From positions 1 to 52,382 of the forward strand of contig JAOATF010000102.1 in the NCBI GenBank assembly GCA_030158285.1: a stretch of 52,382 nt of DNA, written 5' to 3'. This DNA is from Hyphomonadaceae bacterium. GTDB lineage: Bacteria; Pseudomonadota; Alphaproteobacteria; Caulobacterales; Hyphomonadaceae. The stretch's first letter is position 1. Each line of letters opens with the position of its first letter. Positions 26,086 through 35,041 of this stretch are shown here, piece after piece. The translations under genes and the position numbers were made by a program. The notes beneath the pieces were generated by a model. That model was not told where the DNA came from and searched no databases. It was given only the letters and a program-made list of their open reading frames with translations.

Positions 26086-26979
26086 ATGACCGACGCGCCC
26101 TTCTCCTCCGATCCCGTCGCCGACCTGGTGAAGCTGCTCGATATCGAGCGGATCGAGGTGAACCTGTTCCGGGGCGTGTCTCCCGATGATGGCGTCAAGC
26201 GCGTGTTCGGCGGGCAGGTGATCGCGCAAGCGCTGGTGGCTGCGTACCGCACGGTCGAGAACCGCGTCTGCCACAGCTTGCACGCCTACTTCATCCGCCC
26301 GGGCGATCCCAACGTGCCGATCCTCTACGAGGTGGACCGCGCGCGCGACGGCAAGAGCTTCACCACGCGCCGCGTCACGGCCGTGCAGCATGGCGAGCAG
26401 ATCTTCAACCTCGCCGCCTCCTTCCAGGTGCCGGAGGAAGGGTTTGTGCACCAGTCGCCGATGCCGGACGTGAAGAAGCCCGCCGACCTGAAATCGGAAG
26501 ACGAACTGCGCGCCATGGCGAAGGATCACATCCCGAAGGAATTCCAGAAACAGTTCGCGCGCCCCCGCCCGATCGAGCTGAAACCCGTCGATCCGCGCCA
26601 GATGATCTCGCCCGCCAAGACCGAGGCGAAGAAGCAGATGTGGATGCGCGTGCGGGGCAAGGTCGACGCGAACGACGTGGCGCTGCAGCAATGCTTGCTG
26701 GCCTATGCCTCCGACATGGGAATCCTCGACACGGCCACCAAGCCGCACGGCGTCAACTGGTTCACCGGCGGCGTGCAGATGGCGAGCCTTGACCACTCGA
26801 TGTGGTTCCACGAGCCCTTCGATATCTCCGACTGGCTGCTCTACACGATGGATTCGCCGTCGGCCTCTGGGGCACGTGGCTTCAATCGCGGCGAAGTGTT
26901 CACCGAAGCCGGCAAGCTTGTCGCGTCCGTCACGCAGGAAGGCCTGATGCGCGCCCGGGATGCCAAGTTCCGCAACTGA
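26086..26979 (+). CDS. tesB: acyl-CoA thioesterase II
   Basis: A 297-residue cytosolic double-hotdog thioesterase of the TesB family, hydrolysing acyl-CoA to free fatty acid and CoA. Family motifs: FRGVSPDDGVKRVFGGQVIAQAL, SLHAYFIRPGDPNVPILYEV, RDGKSFTTRRVTAVQ and, in the C-terminal repeat, AYASDMGILDT with the catalytic Asp, ASLDHSMWFHEPFDISDWLL and GEVFTEAGKLVASVTQEGL with the catalytic Gln. The catalytic Asp/Thr(Ser)/Gln set appears present. ATG 26086 is chosen because the 33 residues upstream are not family-like. Confidence 0.92.
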   Translation: MTDAPFSSDPVADLVKLLDIERIEVNLFRGVSPDDGVKRVFGGQVIAQALVAAYRTVENRVCHSLHAYFIRPGDPNVPILYEVDRARDGKSFTTRRVTAVQHGEQIFNLAASFQVPEEGFVHQSPMPDVKKPADLKSEDELRAMAKDHIPKEFQKQFARPRPIELKPVDPRQMISPAKTEAKKQMWMRVRGKVDANDVALQQCLLAYASDMGILDTATKPHGVNWFTGGVQMASLDHSMWFHEPFDISDWLLYTMDSPSASGARGFNRGEVFTEAGKLVASVTQEGLMRARDAKFRN

Positions 26980-27085
26980 AAGACGGCCGTTTCTACTGCG
27001 CAACCTTTTCTAAATGCGGCGCCATGAACCTTGGCGCGCCGCGTTTGGCATGATTTGATTCGTCCCGGGGCCGTCGGAGACTGTG

Positions 27086-28000
27086 ATGAGACTTGGTCCT
27101 GCGTTTGCGCTTCTGGGCGCCTGTGTGCTTTCAGCATGCAGCGCCAATCCCGCGCCCGACGAGGCCGCCGCGCAATCCGCTTTCATCACGCCCGCCAGCG
27201 AGAGCGCCCAGCCGACATCCGACCCGGTTGCAGCTTTCAGCGATCCCGCACCCGGCGTTCCGCCGTCTGGCGAGCCGGCTGCCGAGGAGCCGCCCGCGCC
27301 GGAACCTGCCGCACCGTCCACCTCGCATGTCGCGCTGAAATACCTGATCGGCGACATCGACCCGGCGGGCGATCCGAAATTCGCGCGCATCCCGGACAAG
27401 TACCAGGGCGGCAGCCGCGTCTGGGGCCACAAGGATGCGGTGGCCGCCTTCGTGCGCATGGCGGAAGACGCCGAGCAGAATGGCTACAGGCTGAAGATCG
27501 TCTCGTCCTTCCGCTCCTTCTCGGACCAGAAGCAGATCTGGGAAGACAAGTGGAGCGGCAAGACGCTGGTCGGCGGCAAGAAGCTCAACGTCTCGACGCC
27601 GGACGCCGGACAGCGCGCGGTGAAAATCCTCACCTACTCCTCGATGCCCGCGACCTCGCGCCACCACTGGGGCACGGACTTCGACATCAACAGCGTGAGC
27701 CCCGCCTACTTCAACACGAAGGAAGGCAAGCGCATCTATGACTGGCTGGTCGGCCACGCCTCCGAATACGGCTTCTGCCAAGTCTATTCGCACAAGGGCG
27801 ACGAGGGCGAGCGCACGTCTGGTTATGAAGAAGAGAAGTGGCACTGGTCTTATCTGCCGGTCGCCAGCTGGTATCTGAAACAGTACCCCGTCGATGTCGG
27901 CTATGATCACATCACGGGGTTCCAGGGCGCCGAGGCCGCCAAAGGCATCGACGTGATCAAGACCTATGTCGAGGCGATCAACCCGGAATGCCTGCAGTAG
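27086..28000 (+). CDS. VanY/M15B-type D-alanyl-D-alanine carboxypeptidase, lipoprotein
   Basis: A 304-residue predicted lipoprotein (CVLSACSAN) with a Pro/Ala/Glu-rich linker to about residue 80 and a zinc peptidase domain of family M15B. Motifs: LKIVSSFRSFSDQKQIWED, SRHHWGTDFDINS (zinc His and Asp) and EKWHWSYLP (catalytic Glu and final zinc His). These enzymes trim D-Ala from peptidoglycan stem peptides in the periplasm. GGAGA sits five bases before ATG 27086; an adjacent GTG at 27083 is less well spaced. No van resistance genes are nearby, so a housekeeping wall role is likely. Confidence 0.88.
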   Translation: MRLGPAFALLGACVLSACSANPAPDEAAAQSAFITPASESAQPTSDPVAAFSDPAPGVPPSGEPAAEEPPAPEPAAPSTSHVALKYLIGDIDPAGDPKFARIPDKYQGGSRVWGHKDAVAAFVRMAEDAEQNGYRLKIVSSFRSFSDQKQIWEDKWSGKTLVGGKKLNVSTPDAGQRAVKILTYSSMPATSRHHWGTDFDINSVSPAYFNTKEGKRIYDWLVGHASEYGFCQVYSHKGDEGERTSGYEEEKWHWSYLPVASWYLKQYPVDVGYDHITGFQGAEAAKGIDVIKTYVEAINPECLQ

Positions 28001-28122
28001 GGCACATCGCCCGCAAAAGCTGCACCTGCCCTCAGCCGCTACACGCATCACGCGTAGCCTCTGGCTCCGCAGGCCCAAATCACGCACCTCTTTGCCCGGG
28101 ATCAGCACCGGGACAGGGCTCC

Positions 28123-29052
28123 ATGCGCCTCATGCTCGCGGCCATCGCGTTGGTTGCGCATTCCTCTTTGCCTCTAGCTGCCTTTGCGCAGGATGCGCCG
28201 ATCCCGCGTTCGCCGGATGGCAAGCCGGACCTGCAAGGCTTCTGGTCGTCTCACTTCATGACGCCGCTCGAACGTCCCGAAGGCATGACCGGGCTGATTG
28301 TGCCGCGCGACAAGGCGGCCGAGGCGCTCAAGGAGATGACGCCTGATATTGGCGAGGTCTATGATCCCGAACTGGAGTTCAATCCCTTCCCCGGCGCGCT
28401 GCTGGAGATGAATGGCGAGCTGCGGTCTTCGTTGCTCACCCTGCCCGAGGACGGGCTGCTGCCCTACACGTCGCTGGCCAAGGCGACGATGGATCATTTC
28501 AAGCAGGAGTACGACAATCCGGAAGACCGTCCCGGCGCCGAGCGCTGCACCGACAGCCTCAACTACCCGCCCTGGCTCATCAACACGGAACTGATCCCGC
28601 ACCAGATCGTGCAGACACCCACTGCTGTCGTTCTCACCACGGAGGATCTGGACTCCACCCGCATCATCAGCCTCGCAGGGCCCATCCCGCCCGACAGCGT
28701 GCGTACGCTGGCCGGGCAAGCGCGTGGCGTGTGGGAGGGCGACACGCTGGTTGTCACCACGAGCCATATCAGGATCAGCGACAGGCGTGGAGTGAGCTGG
28801 CGTGGGGATGCGATGATCACCGAGGACAGCCGGATCATCGAACGCTTCCGTCTGCTGTCCGCGAATGAACTGCTCTACCAGTTCACCATCGAGGACCCCT
28901 CGCTCTACAAGACGGCGTGGCTGGGCGAGTATGTGATGACGCGCAGCGCTCGCCCCGTCTACGAATACGCCTGCCATGAGGGGAACCACGCGCTCTATGG
29001 CATTCTCGGCGCCGCGCGGCTCGGCAAGCAGGAGACAAAGAAGCCCAACTAG
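28123..29052 (+). CDS. secreted protein of an uncharacterised family
   Basis: A 309-residue protein with a cleavable signal peptide (LPLAAFAQD). It matches a widespread but uncharacterised family of environmental bacteria recognised by IPRSPDGKPDLQGFWSS near the mature N-terminus, RCTDSLNYPPW, QIVQTPTAVVLTTED, ARGVWEGDTLVVTTSHI and a C-terminal VYEYACHEGNHALYGILGAAR. Two or more conserved Cys and His suggest a periplasmic fold stabilised by a disulfide or metal. No activity is known to me. It follows the VanY-like gene in the same direction. Confidence 0.7.
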   Translation: MRLMLAAIALVAHSSLPLAAFAQDAPIPRSPDGKPDLQGFWSSHFMTPLERPEGMTGLIVPRDKAAEALKEMTPDIGEVYDPELEFNPFPGALLEMNGELRSSLLTLPEDGLLPYTSLAKATMDHFKQEYDNPEDRPGAERCTDSLNYPPWLINTELIPHQIVQTPTAVVLTTEDLDSTRIISLAGPIPPDSVRTLAGQARGVWEGDTLVVTTSHIRISDRRGVSWRGDAMITEDSRIIERFRLLSANELLYQFTIEDPSLYKTAWLGEYVMTRSARPVYEYACHEGNHALYGILGAARLGKQETKKPN

Positions 29053-29084
29053 GCTTCGGCCCGGCCCGCGCCTATCTTCTGCGC

Positions 29085-29531
29085 ATGCCCCGCACCCGCT
29101 TTTTCACTGTCGGCTATGAGCACACCACGCAGGCAGGGCTCATTGCGGCGTTGCAGGCGCATGGCGTGAAGCGGGTGATCGATACGCGCGATGTTGCGAA
29201 CTCGCGCCGCGCCGGCTTTTCCAAGAAGCTGCTCGGCGCCTCGCTGGATGAGGCCGGCATCACCTACATCCACCTGCGTCGCCTCGGCACGCCGAAGGCC
29301 GGCCGCGAAGCCAATCGCGCTGGCCGCATGGAGGAGTTCCGCCGCATCTATGAAGCGAGCTTCCAGCAGCCGGAAGCGCTGCTCGCGCTGCTCGAAGCCG
29401 AGGAGCTTTGCCGCGCGTGGGCAACCGCCCTGCTCTGCTTCTGTGGCGATGGCGAGAAGTGCCACCGCAACCGCATTGCGCAGGCGCTGGAGGAGAAGGG
29501 CTTGAAACGCGTGGAGATCAGCTTCCGCTGA
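29085..29531 (+). CDS. DUF488 family protein
   Basis: A 148-residue cytosolic DUF488 protein. Characteristic segments: FFTVGYEHTTQAGLIAAL, VIDTRDVANSRRAGFSKKLL (conserved Asp-Arg), YIHLRRLGTPK, and ALLCFCGDGEKCHRNRIA, in which the Cys and Cys-His pair are typical. Function is unknown; members are sometimes linked to nucleic-acid or stress contexts. It lies 32 bases after the secreted-protein gene and ends 9 bases from the convergent histidine kinase gene. Confidence 0.88.
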   Translation: MPRTRFFTVGYEHTTQAGLIAALQAHGVKRVIDTRDVANSRRAGFSKKLLGASLDEAGITYIHLRRLGTPKAGREANRAGRMEEFRRIYEASFQQPEALLALLEAEELCRAWATALLCFCGDGEKCHRNRIAQALEEKGLKRVEISFR

Positions 29532-29540
29532 TCGCAGCCC

Positions 29541-31559
29541 TCACGCTGCAGCGCGCATCCGCACGCGGCCGAGCGTTTGTTCCAGCGCGCGCACGAGCTC
29601 GGCTTCTTCCAGCGGCTTGGAGACGTAGCCGTCCATGCCCAGCGCCAGGTAGCGTTCGCGGTCGCCGCTCATGGCATCGGCGGTCAGCGCGATTACCGGC
29701 ACGCGGGCATACGGCTTTCCGCTCTCGCGAATGCGCCGGATTGTTGCCGGCCCGTCGAGCACGGGCATGTGGATGTCCAGCAGGACGACGTCAAACACGT
29801 CCTGTTCGAGACGCGCCAGCGCTTCCTCGCCGTTCACAGCTTCGGTGATGTCTGCCTCCAGCGGACGCAGGAACAGGCGCGCGACCTGCCGGTTCACCGG
29901 ATGATCGTCGACCAGCAGGATACGCGGTGCGTGCAGGCTGATACCTGCCAGGTCGCTCTCCGGCGCCTCGATGTGCCTTGCGGACGCCACCGCGCCCGCA
30001 TGGAAGGTCAGCGTGAAGACGGAGCCACATCCCGGCGCGCTCTGCGCCGTCGCATCGCCGCCCATCAGCTCGGCGAGCTTGCGCGTGATGGACAGGCCAA
30101 GCCCCGTTCCGCCATGGCGGCGCGAGATCGTTTCGTCCGCCTGGACGAACGGGCTGAACAGGCGCGACATCGTTTCGTCATCTATGCCGCCGCCGGTATC
30201 GGCGACGTCGATCTTCACCTGGTAGCCATCGCGCTGGCGCGTCACGCGCACGTCGATGCTGACTTCGCCGCGCGCGGTGAACTTGATTGCGTTGGAAATG
30301 TAGTTCGAGAGGCACTGCTGGACCCGGACGCCGTCGAACATCATGCGCGCGGGCGCTTCGGCGTCCAGCATCAGGCGCAGGCCGAGGCCTTTCTCCGCCG
30401 CGCGCGGGCTCCATAGTGCATGCAGGCCACGCATCACGCCTTCCAGATCGGTGTCGGCCGCCACGATGTCGAACTTGCCCGCTTCGATCTTCGACAGGTC
30501 CAGCACGTCGTTGAGCAGCGTCATCAGCGTCTGGCTGGAATCGAGGATAGTCTGCACGAAATCGCTTTGGGCCGCGTCGAGATCGGTATCGCGCAGGACC
30601 TGCGCCATGCCCATCACGCCGTTCAGCGGTGTGCGGATCTCGTGACTCATGTTGGCGAGAAAGGCGGATTTGGCGCGGTTGGCCGCTTCGGCTTCGGCGC
30701 GCGCGGCCTGCAGCTGTTCCATGCGCCGTTCGGTCTCGGTCACGTCCGAGAACGTCACCGCAACCGGCCACGCCGTTGCGCCACGTTCGGCGCTCAGCGG
30801 AATGGCGCTCACTTCGAGCCAGCGCCGCTCGCCCGAGGGGCGCTCGACGCCGATGAGACCGAACTGCGCAATGCCTGTCCGCATCGCTTTGATCGCGGGG
30901 AATTCGCCCGGGTCCAGCGGTTCGCCTGCGCGATTGCACACGCGGCCGGCGAAGTCGGAGACCTTGTGGCCCTCAAGCGGCATGCCGATCAGGCCGAGGA
31001 TCGCGCCTGCCGCAGGATTGCTGGCGATGATCGTCGAGTCCGGCGCCTGGATGATCACGCCTTCCGCCATGCTGCCGATCACGGCGCGATGGAGTTCGCC
31101 CACCTCCGCGAGCTGGCGTTCCAGCTCGATGCGCGCCTCGCGCTCAGCCAGTGCGGCGCGCGCTTCGAAATGGCTGGCGACCAGGCGCGCCGCGCGCGCC
31201 ATGTAGCCCGTTTCGAAGATGCTCCAGGCCCGTTCCTGCGTGTCGGCCAGATGGAGATAGCCGACCTCGCGCCCGCCGATCACCAGCGGCTGCGAGATAT
31301 GGCTGCGATAGACAAGCGGCCGCGCGTGCGAAAGCTCAGCCGGCAAGGTCGCGCCGTCCGCCGGCGCCGAGGCCAGCGCACGCAGCTGCGCGGCGACGTC
31401 AGCTGAAAGCTCCGCCCCGCGCTCGGTGTCGGGAATGTTCATCCAGCAGCGGTCGGGGTCGCGCACGGCCACGATCGCCAGCGGCACATGGCAGATCGAC
31501 GCCATGTGGTTCACCACATCCTCGAAGAAGGGTTCAGGCCCGGTGTTGATCAACTGCAT
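29541..31559 (-). CDS. hybrid sensor histidine kinase with GAF, PAS and receiver domains
   Basis: A 672-residue soluble hybrid kinase. Domains: GAF-like (about 8-140), a coiled linker, PAS (about 155-275), HisKA with the phosphorylated His in MSHEIRTPLNG (His306), HATPase with NAIKFT (N box), DTGGGI (G1) and GGTGLGLS (G2), and a C-terminal receiver (about 545-665) with acidic pair Asp551-Asp552, phospho-acceptor Asp595 in LLDIHMP and Lys648. No membrane segments, so the signal is cytosolic. A GTG at 31640 would add 27 residues; the GAF begins just after MQLINTG, so I prefer 31559. The output partner is not adjacent. Confidence 0.9.
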   Translation of the reverse strand: MQLINTGPEPFFEDVVNHMASICHVPLAIVAVRDPDRCWMNIPDTERGAELSADVAAQLRALASAPADGATLPAELSHARPLVYRSHISQPLVIGGREVGYLHLADTQERAWSIFETGYMARAARLVASHFEARAALAEREARIELERQLAEVGELHRAVIGSMAEGVIIQAPDSTIIASNPAAGAILGLIGMPLEGHKVSDFAGRVCNRAGEPLDPGEFPAIKAMRTGIAQFGLIGVERPSGERRWLEVSAIPLSAERGATAWPVAVTFSDVTETERRMEQLQAARAEAEAANRAKSAFLANMSHEIRTPLNGVMGMAQVLRDTDLDAAQSDFVQTILDSSQTLMTLLNDVLDLSKIEAGKFDIVAADTDLEGVMRGLHALWSPRAAEKGLGLRLMLDAEAPARMMFDGVRVQQCLSNYISNAIKFTARGEVSIDVRVTRQRDGYQVKIDVADTGGGIDDETMSRLFSPFVQADETISRRHGGTGLGLSITRKLAELMGGDATAQSAPGCGSVFTLTFHAGAVASARHIEAPESDLAGISLHAPRILLVDDHPVNRQVARLFLRPLEADITEAVNGEEALARLEQDVFDVVLLDIHMPVLDGPATIRRIRESGKPYARVPVIALTADAMSGDRERYLALGMDGYVSKPLEEAELVRALEQTLGRVRMRAAA

Positions 31560-31691
31560 GCGCGTCGCCCATCGATGCGTCGCCCCCCACGGACTGCCTT
31601 GGCGCGGATTTCCCGCATCCAATCGGTGAAACTGCCGCACAAACGTTAATTTTTCGGGCTGTTCTGTAAGGGATTGGGTGTCGCACCCACA

Positions 31692-31711
31692 GCGATCCCA
31701 TGCGGGATCGC
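31692..31711. repeat. inverted repeat, stem-loop candidate
   Basis: A perfect 8-bp inverted repeat GCGATCCC-ATGC-GGGATCGC between the kinase and methyltransferase genes. It lies upstream of the kinase gene and downstream of the methyltransferase terminator, so it may be a kinase leader hairpin or operator. No protein can be assigned. Confidence 0.4.
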
Positions 31712-31770
31712 AGACGCCGGCGCTGCAGAATTCAAGGCAGTAGGCTCTGATAATTCCCGACCGAAATGAA

Positions 31771-31803
31771 TCATCCCCGGAGCGCGTTGCGCCCCGGGGA
31801 TGA
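31771..31803 (-). terminator. strong stem-loop, probable terminator of the exported methyltransferase gene
   Basis: A 10-bp perfect stem TCATCCCCGG / CCGGGGATGA, with an inner GCGC-GTT-GCGC stem, starts 32 bases beyond the stop at 31835. On the minus strand it is followed by a weakly T-rich run (ATTCATTTCGG), so intrinsic termination is likely but not ideal. Confidence 0.6.
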
Positions 31804-31834
31804 CCTTACCTGATCCGGGTACGTGATCCGGGTC

Positions 31835-32590
31835 TTAGCCCGGCTTGCGGAACTTCAGGATGAACTGGTCGGTCTTGCCGCGGATGGAGGCGTCGAACAC
31901 GCCTTTCGTGCCGTCGTCATTCGGGTTGTCGAGCACGTTGGACTCGGCCACGAATTCGAAGCCCGCCGCGAGCACTTCATCCTTCACGCGCTGCATGTTG
32001 ATGCGGTGCAGCTTGTCGTCGAAGTCGACGCCCTTGGCCGACTGGTGATCGAGCACGATGTAGATGCCGCCCGGTTTCAGCGCGTCCATCACCGCCTTGT
32101 TGGCGACGTTGATGTCGATGTTGCGGCCGGGGTTGTGGAGGTCGTGATAGTTCTGCGAGGTCCAGACGAGGTCCAGCTTCACCGGCGCGACCAGCGTCTT
32201 GAAGTCGGTCTGGATGAAGCTGGTGTTGCCGTAGTTGGCGGTGTCGTCGAGGATCGGCTGGAAGGCCTGCGGCTGGCCGGCGACGCGCGGCGGGCCACTG
32301 AACAGGTAGACATGGCCTTTCGGACCGACGGCTTTCGACAGAATGCGGGTCATGTAGCCGCCACTCGGGATCAGTTCGCCGATCTTCTCGCCGGGATGAA
32401 CCTCGCCGAACGCGATCATCTCGGCCGGCTTGCGGTCCGCATCGCGGGCGGTGTCGGCTGCCGGGCGCGCCGGGTCGGCGATCGCGGCCACGATATAGTC
32501 CGATGTCGGTGACGGTGCGGCAGCGGTCTGGCAGGCCGCAGTTGCAAGCAAGGCCGCCAGCGCGAGCGAACGCAGCAGGGTGTTACGCAT
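31835..32590 (-). CDS. exported methyltransferase-like protein (COG4798 type)
   Basis: A 251-residue protein related to SAM-dependent methyltransferases but with a lipoprotein signal (LLATAACQT), hence predicted outside the cytoplasm. Features: EMIAFGEVHPGEKIGELIPSGG and MTRILSKAVGPKGHVYLF (motif I, glycines reduced to PSGGY), LDLVWTSQNYHDLHN (post-motif) and DALKPGGIYIVLDHQ. This odd combination is known for the COG4798 family, whose role is unknown; SAM is not expected in the periplasm, so the fold may have another use. GGAGGAG precedes ATG 32590. Confidence 0.78.
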   Translation of the reverse strand: MRNTLLRSLALAALLATAACQTAAAPSPTSDYIVAAIADPARPAADTARDADRKPAEMIAFGEVHPGEKIGELIPSGGYMTRILSKAVGPKGHVYLFSGPPRVAGQPQAFQPILDDTANYGNTSFIQTDFKTLVAPVKLDLVWTSQNYHDLHNPGRNIDINVANKAVMDALKPGGIYIVLDHQSAKGVDFDDKLHRINMQRVKDEVLAAGFEFVAESNVLDNPNDDGTKGVFDASIRGKTDQFILKFRKPG

Positions 32591-32709
32591 GGGTCAATCT
32601 CCTCCCGAACTTCGCCAGCGTGTCGTCCCACCAGCTTCAGGAGAAAGTCGTAGCGGAGGCCGGTGACGATCTCAATTCAGCCCCGCGTGATGCACGGCAG
32701 ATTTGGGAG

Positions 32710-33531
32710 CTAGACTTGCGGCAAGGTCTGGCGCAGCCGCCCGCCAACGCGGATCGGCTCGATACGGGTGGCGAGGCCGGTTCTGTCGTCGGATTCCACG
32801 AACACGCCGCACATCGTGGCGGGGCCTTCGGCGGGGGATTTCCGCTCCGTCGGCAGGCGCGTGGCCGCTCTCTGAACAAGAGGGCCCTTCTTCATGCCGA
32901 TGACGCTGTCATAGTCCCCGCACATGCCGGCGTCCGACATGTAGGCGGTTCCGTTGGCGAGGATGTGGGCATCCCCGGTCGGGACATGGGTATGGGCGCC
33001 AACCACCAGCGTCGCGCGGCCATCGCAGAAGTGACCCATGATGTATTTCTCGGCGGTAGCTTCGGCGTGCATCTCGACAATCACCGCGTCCGCCACCTGA
33101 CGCAGCGGACATTCATCGAGCGCGGCCTGCACGCCCTGGATGGGATCGTCGAGCGATTCCATGAAAGCGGAGCCGTGGATCTGGATGACGAACACGCGTT
33201 GTCCGCTGGGCGTCGTGAACAGCTGCGAGCCGCGGCCGGGAATGTTGAGCGTCTTGGGATAGTTGTAGGGCCGCAGCAGGCGCGTCTCGCGCTCGATATA
33301 GACCAGCGCTTCGGACTGGTCCCACGAATGGTTGCCGAGCGTGATGCAGTCGGCGCCGGCGTCGAAGAGTTCCTGCGCGGTGGTGGACGTGATGCCGAAA
33401 CCGCCAGCCGCGTTCTCGCCATTCACCACGACGAAGTCGAGCTTCAGCTGCGCCTTCACGCGCGGAAGATGTTCGGTGATTGCCGCCCGGCCGGCGCGGC
33501 CGACCACATCACCGAAGAAACCCAGACGCAT
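32710..33531 (-). CDS. YmdB-like metallophosphoesterase (TIGR00282 family)
   Basis: A 273-residue cytosolic phosphoesterase. The dinuclear metal motifs of the YmdB family are present: FGDVVGRAGR, NGENAAGGFG, LGNHSWDQ, VEMHAEATAEK and GAHTHVPTGD, ending with SDAGMCGDYDSVIGM. Family members hydrolyse 2',3'-cyclic nucleotides and influence RNA turnover and biofilm choices in Bacillus; in alphaproteobacteria the role is untested. GGGAG precedes ATG 33531. The region 33532-33624 is the end of the next gene's transcript and has no gene. Confidence 0.9.
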   Translation of the reverse strand: MRLGFFGDVVGRAGRAAITEHLPRVKAQLKLDFVVVNGENAAGGFGITSTTAQELFDAGADCITLGNHSWDQSEALVYIERETRLLRPYNYPKTLNIPGRGSQLFTTPSGQRVFVIQIHGSAFMESLDDPIQGVQAALDECPLRQVADAVIVEMHAEATAEKYIMGHFCDGRATLVVGAHTHVPTGDAHILANGTAYMSDAGMCGDYDSVIGMKKGPLVQRAATRLPTERKSPAEGPATMCGVFVESDDRTGLATRIEPIRVGGRLRQTLPQV

Positions 33532-33624
33532 ATTCGCTCCCTGCTCAGCCCGAGCCTCTACAGGAGCGGGCCCCCAAGGGCAAACCGGCAGGACGCCGCG
33601 CGGCGGGAGGAACCAAAAGGCGCG

Positions 33625-34065
33625 TCAGTAGACCTGTTCGATCGTGTCCAGCGCGAAGACTTCGCCGCCCCGGCAGAAGAAGCTGATCTTCTTGGGCAGC
33701 GGATCGGGAACCGGCTCGCGATAGCCCAGCCGCCCGGGAACCGGCGCTGTTGGCGCCGTGCGGATTTCCAGCACCAGCGTGTCGCCCGTGCTGGCGGAGG
33801 ATTTGAGGATCACCGCCGTATCCGTCGCCTCGACCAGCCGGATATCGACGATCAGCTGGCGCGGCGCGCGGTTGGGGCCGGGCATGTGGTTCACCCACGC
33901 AGCGGCCTCGGCGATGCGGTGCGGGCAGGCCAGCTGGGCCAGCGCCTGCCCTGTCGTCTTCGGCGGGGGCGGGCCATCGGCGACTGGCGCCGGCGGCGCG
34001 GCGCAGGCGGTTGCCAGCAGGGCGATAGCGATCAGCGTGGAGCGCAAGGCGTCTCTCCGAATCAT
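33625..34065 (-). CDS. lipoprotein, unknown function
   Basis: A 146-residue predicted lipoprotein (ALLATACAAPP) with a Pro-rich linker and a short mature domain (GQALAQLACPHRIAEAAAWV, RQLIVDIRLVEATDTAVIL, KKISFFCRGGEVFALDTIEQ). Two Cys could pair. No family recognised. The longer frame upstream of 34065 is rejected because the lipoprotein signal starts exactly at MIRRDALRS. It follows the PadR/HAAS operon with a 19-base gap, so co-transcription is possible. Confidence 0.65.
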   Translation of the reverse strand: MIRRDALRSTLIAIALLATACAAPPAPVADGPPPPKTTGQALAQLACPHRIAEAAAWVNHMPGPNRAPRQLIVDIRLVEATDTAVILKSSASTGDTLVLEIRTAPTAPVPGRLGYREPVPDPLPKKISFFCRGGEVFALDTIEQVY

Positions 34066-34084
34066 GTCCGGTGACGCTAGCACG

Positions 34085-35041
34085 CTATGCCTGCGGAACC
34101 TCTGGCGCCCTGATCCTGCGCCGCAAACGCCAAGCATGGAACGCCATCTGCCCCAGCACGAGGAGCACGATCAGCGCCAGCACGCCCCTGACCGTCTCGT
34201 CTGCCGCGTCGGTGACGAAGATGCGGCCGCCGAAGACAAACCACGTCAGCAGGATAGCCGCTGCGACCTTGATGCCCATGTCGATCTTGCGGGTAAGATC
34301 GCGCCAGCGGCCCTCCACGATCAGCACGACCAGCAGCGCGATTCCCGCCGCCCACAGCAGCAGCACAAGCGGCGCGCGTGTGGCGAGGAAGTCCGGCGCG
34401 AAGGCCAGCGCACGCGTGGCGGGCGTATCGAAGGTCAGGCTGGCCCACGCGACCAGAACCCAGATCGCGATGCCGATGAGCGCGAGCGCGAGACCAAGAA
34501 GATGCGTGGCGCGGTTGATGCGGTCGCTGTCGGTTCTCGCCGCAGGGGACCACGCGGCGGGCTTTGCGGGCCATGTGCGACGCACCCACACGGCGGCCAT
34601 CATCACGGTGACGAGGAAGCCCGGCCACCAGAAGGCGCCAAGGCCGTAGGACGTCCACCACACGCCGATGCGGCCGGATTCAGGGGCGTTCGGAAACAGC
34701 TGTCCAGACAGGGCAAGCGGCAGGCTGCCGGCCCATTGCAGGGCGATGCCGATCAGCGAGGCCCAGGCAAAGCCGTTGGTCTGGGACGGTGGAATGATCG
34801 GATCACCGGGCAGATGATAGCGCGCGGCAACGTCTTCCGGCTGGCCGAATTCCCGCACGATGGCGAGCGCTATCGTTTCATCCGGCAGGCGGCTGGCGTC
34901 GGCGGCGCGGTCGCGGACGCTTTCGCCAAGCAGCGCGCGCAGTTCGAACGCAACGTCATTGCGCATGCGGCGCGGCAGGCGGCGCGTGACATCGAGGACG
35001 TAGCTCTCGATCAGCGTCTCGTGGGTCGGGCGAGCCGTCAT
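34085..35041 (-). CDS. membrane protein partner of PadR (HAAS-type)
   Basis: A 318-residue protein with a soluble N-terminal helical part (TLIESYVLDVTRRLPRRMRN DV.. and IALAIVREFGQPEDVAARY) typical of HAAS-like proteins paired with PadR regulators, then about six transmembrane helices including GLALALIGIAIWVLVAWASL, PLVLLLWAAGIALLVVLIV, AAAILLTWFVFGG and GVLALIVLLVLGQMAF. Its ATG overlaps the TGA of the PadR gene (ATGA), a coupling seen in many PadR-HAAS operons. Probably a sensor or target of the regulator; the signal is unknown. Confidence 0.78.
   Translation of the reverse strand: MTARPTHETLIESYVLDVTRRLPRRMRNDVAFELRALLGESVRDRAADASRLPDETIALAIVREFGQPEDVAARYHLPGDPIIPPSQTNGFAWASLIGIALQWAGSLPLALSGQLFPNAPESGRIGVWWTSYGLGAFWWPGFLVTVMMAAVWVRRTWPAKPAAWSPAARTDSDRINRATHLLGLALALIGIAIWVLVAWASLTFDTPATRALAFAPDFLATRAPLVLLLWAAGIALLVVLIVEGRWRDLTRKIDMGIKVAAAILLTWFVFGGRIFVTDAADETVRGVLALIVLLVLGQMAFHAWRLRRRIRAPEVPQA

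Noticed and set aside
27083-28000. VanY-like gene as vancomycin-type resistance cluster
   Set aside because: No vanHAX or regulator genes; M15B carboxypeptidases are common housekeeping enzymes.
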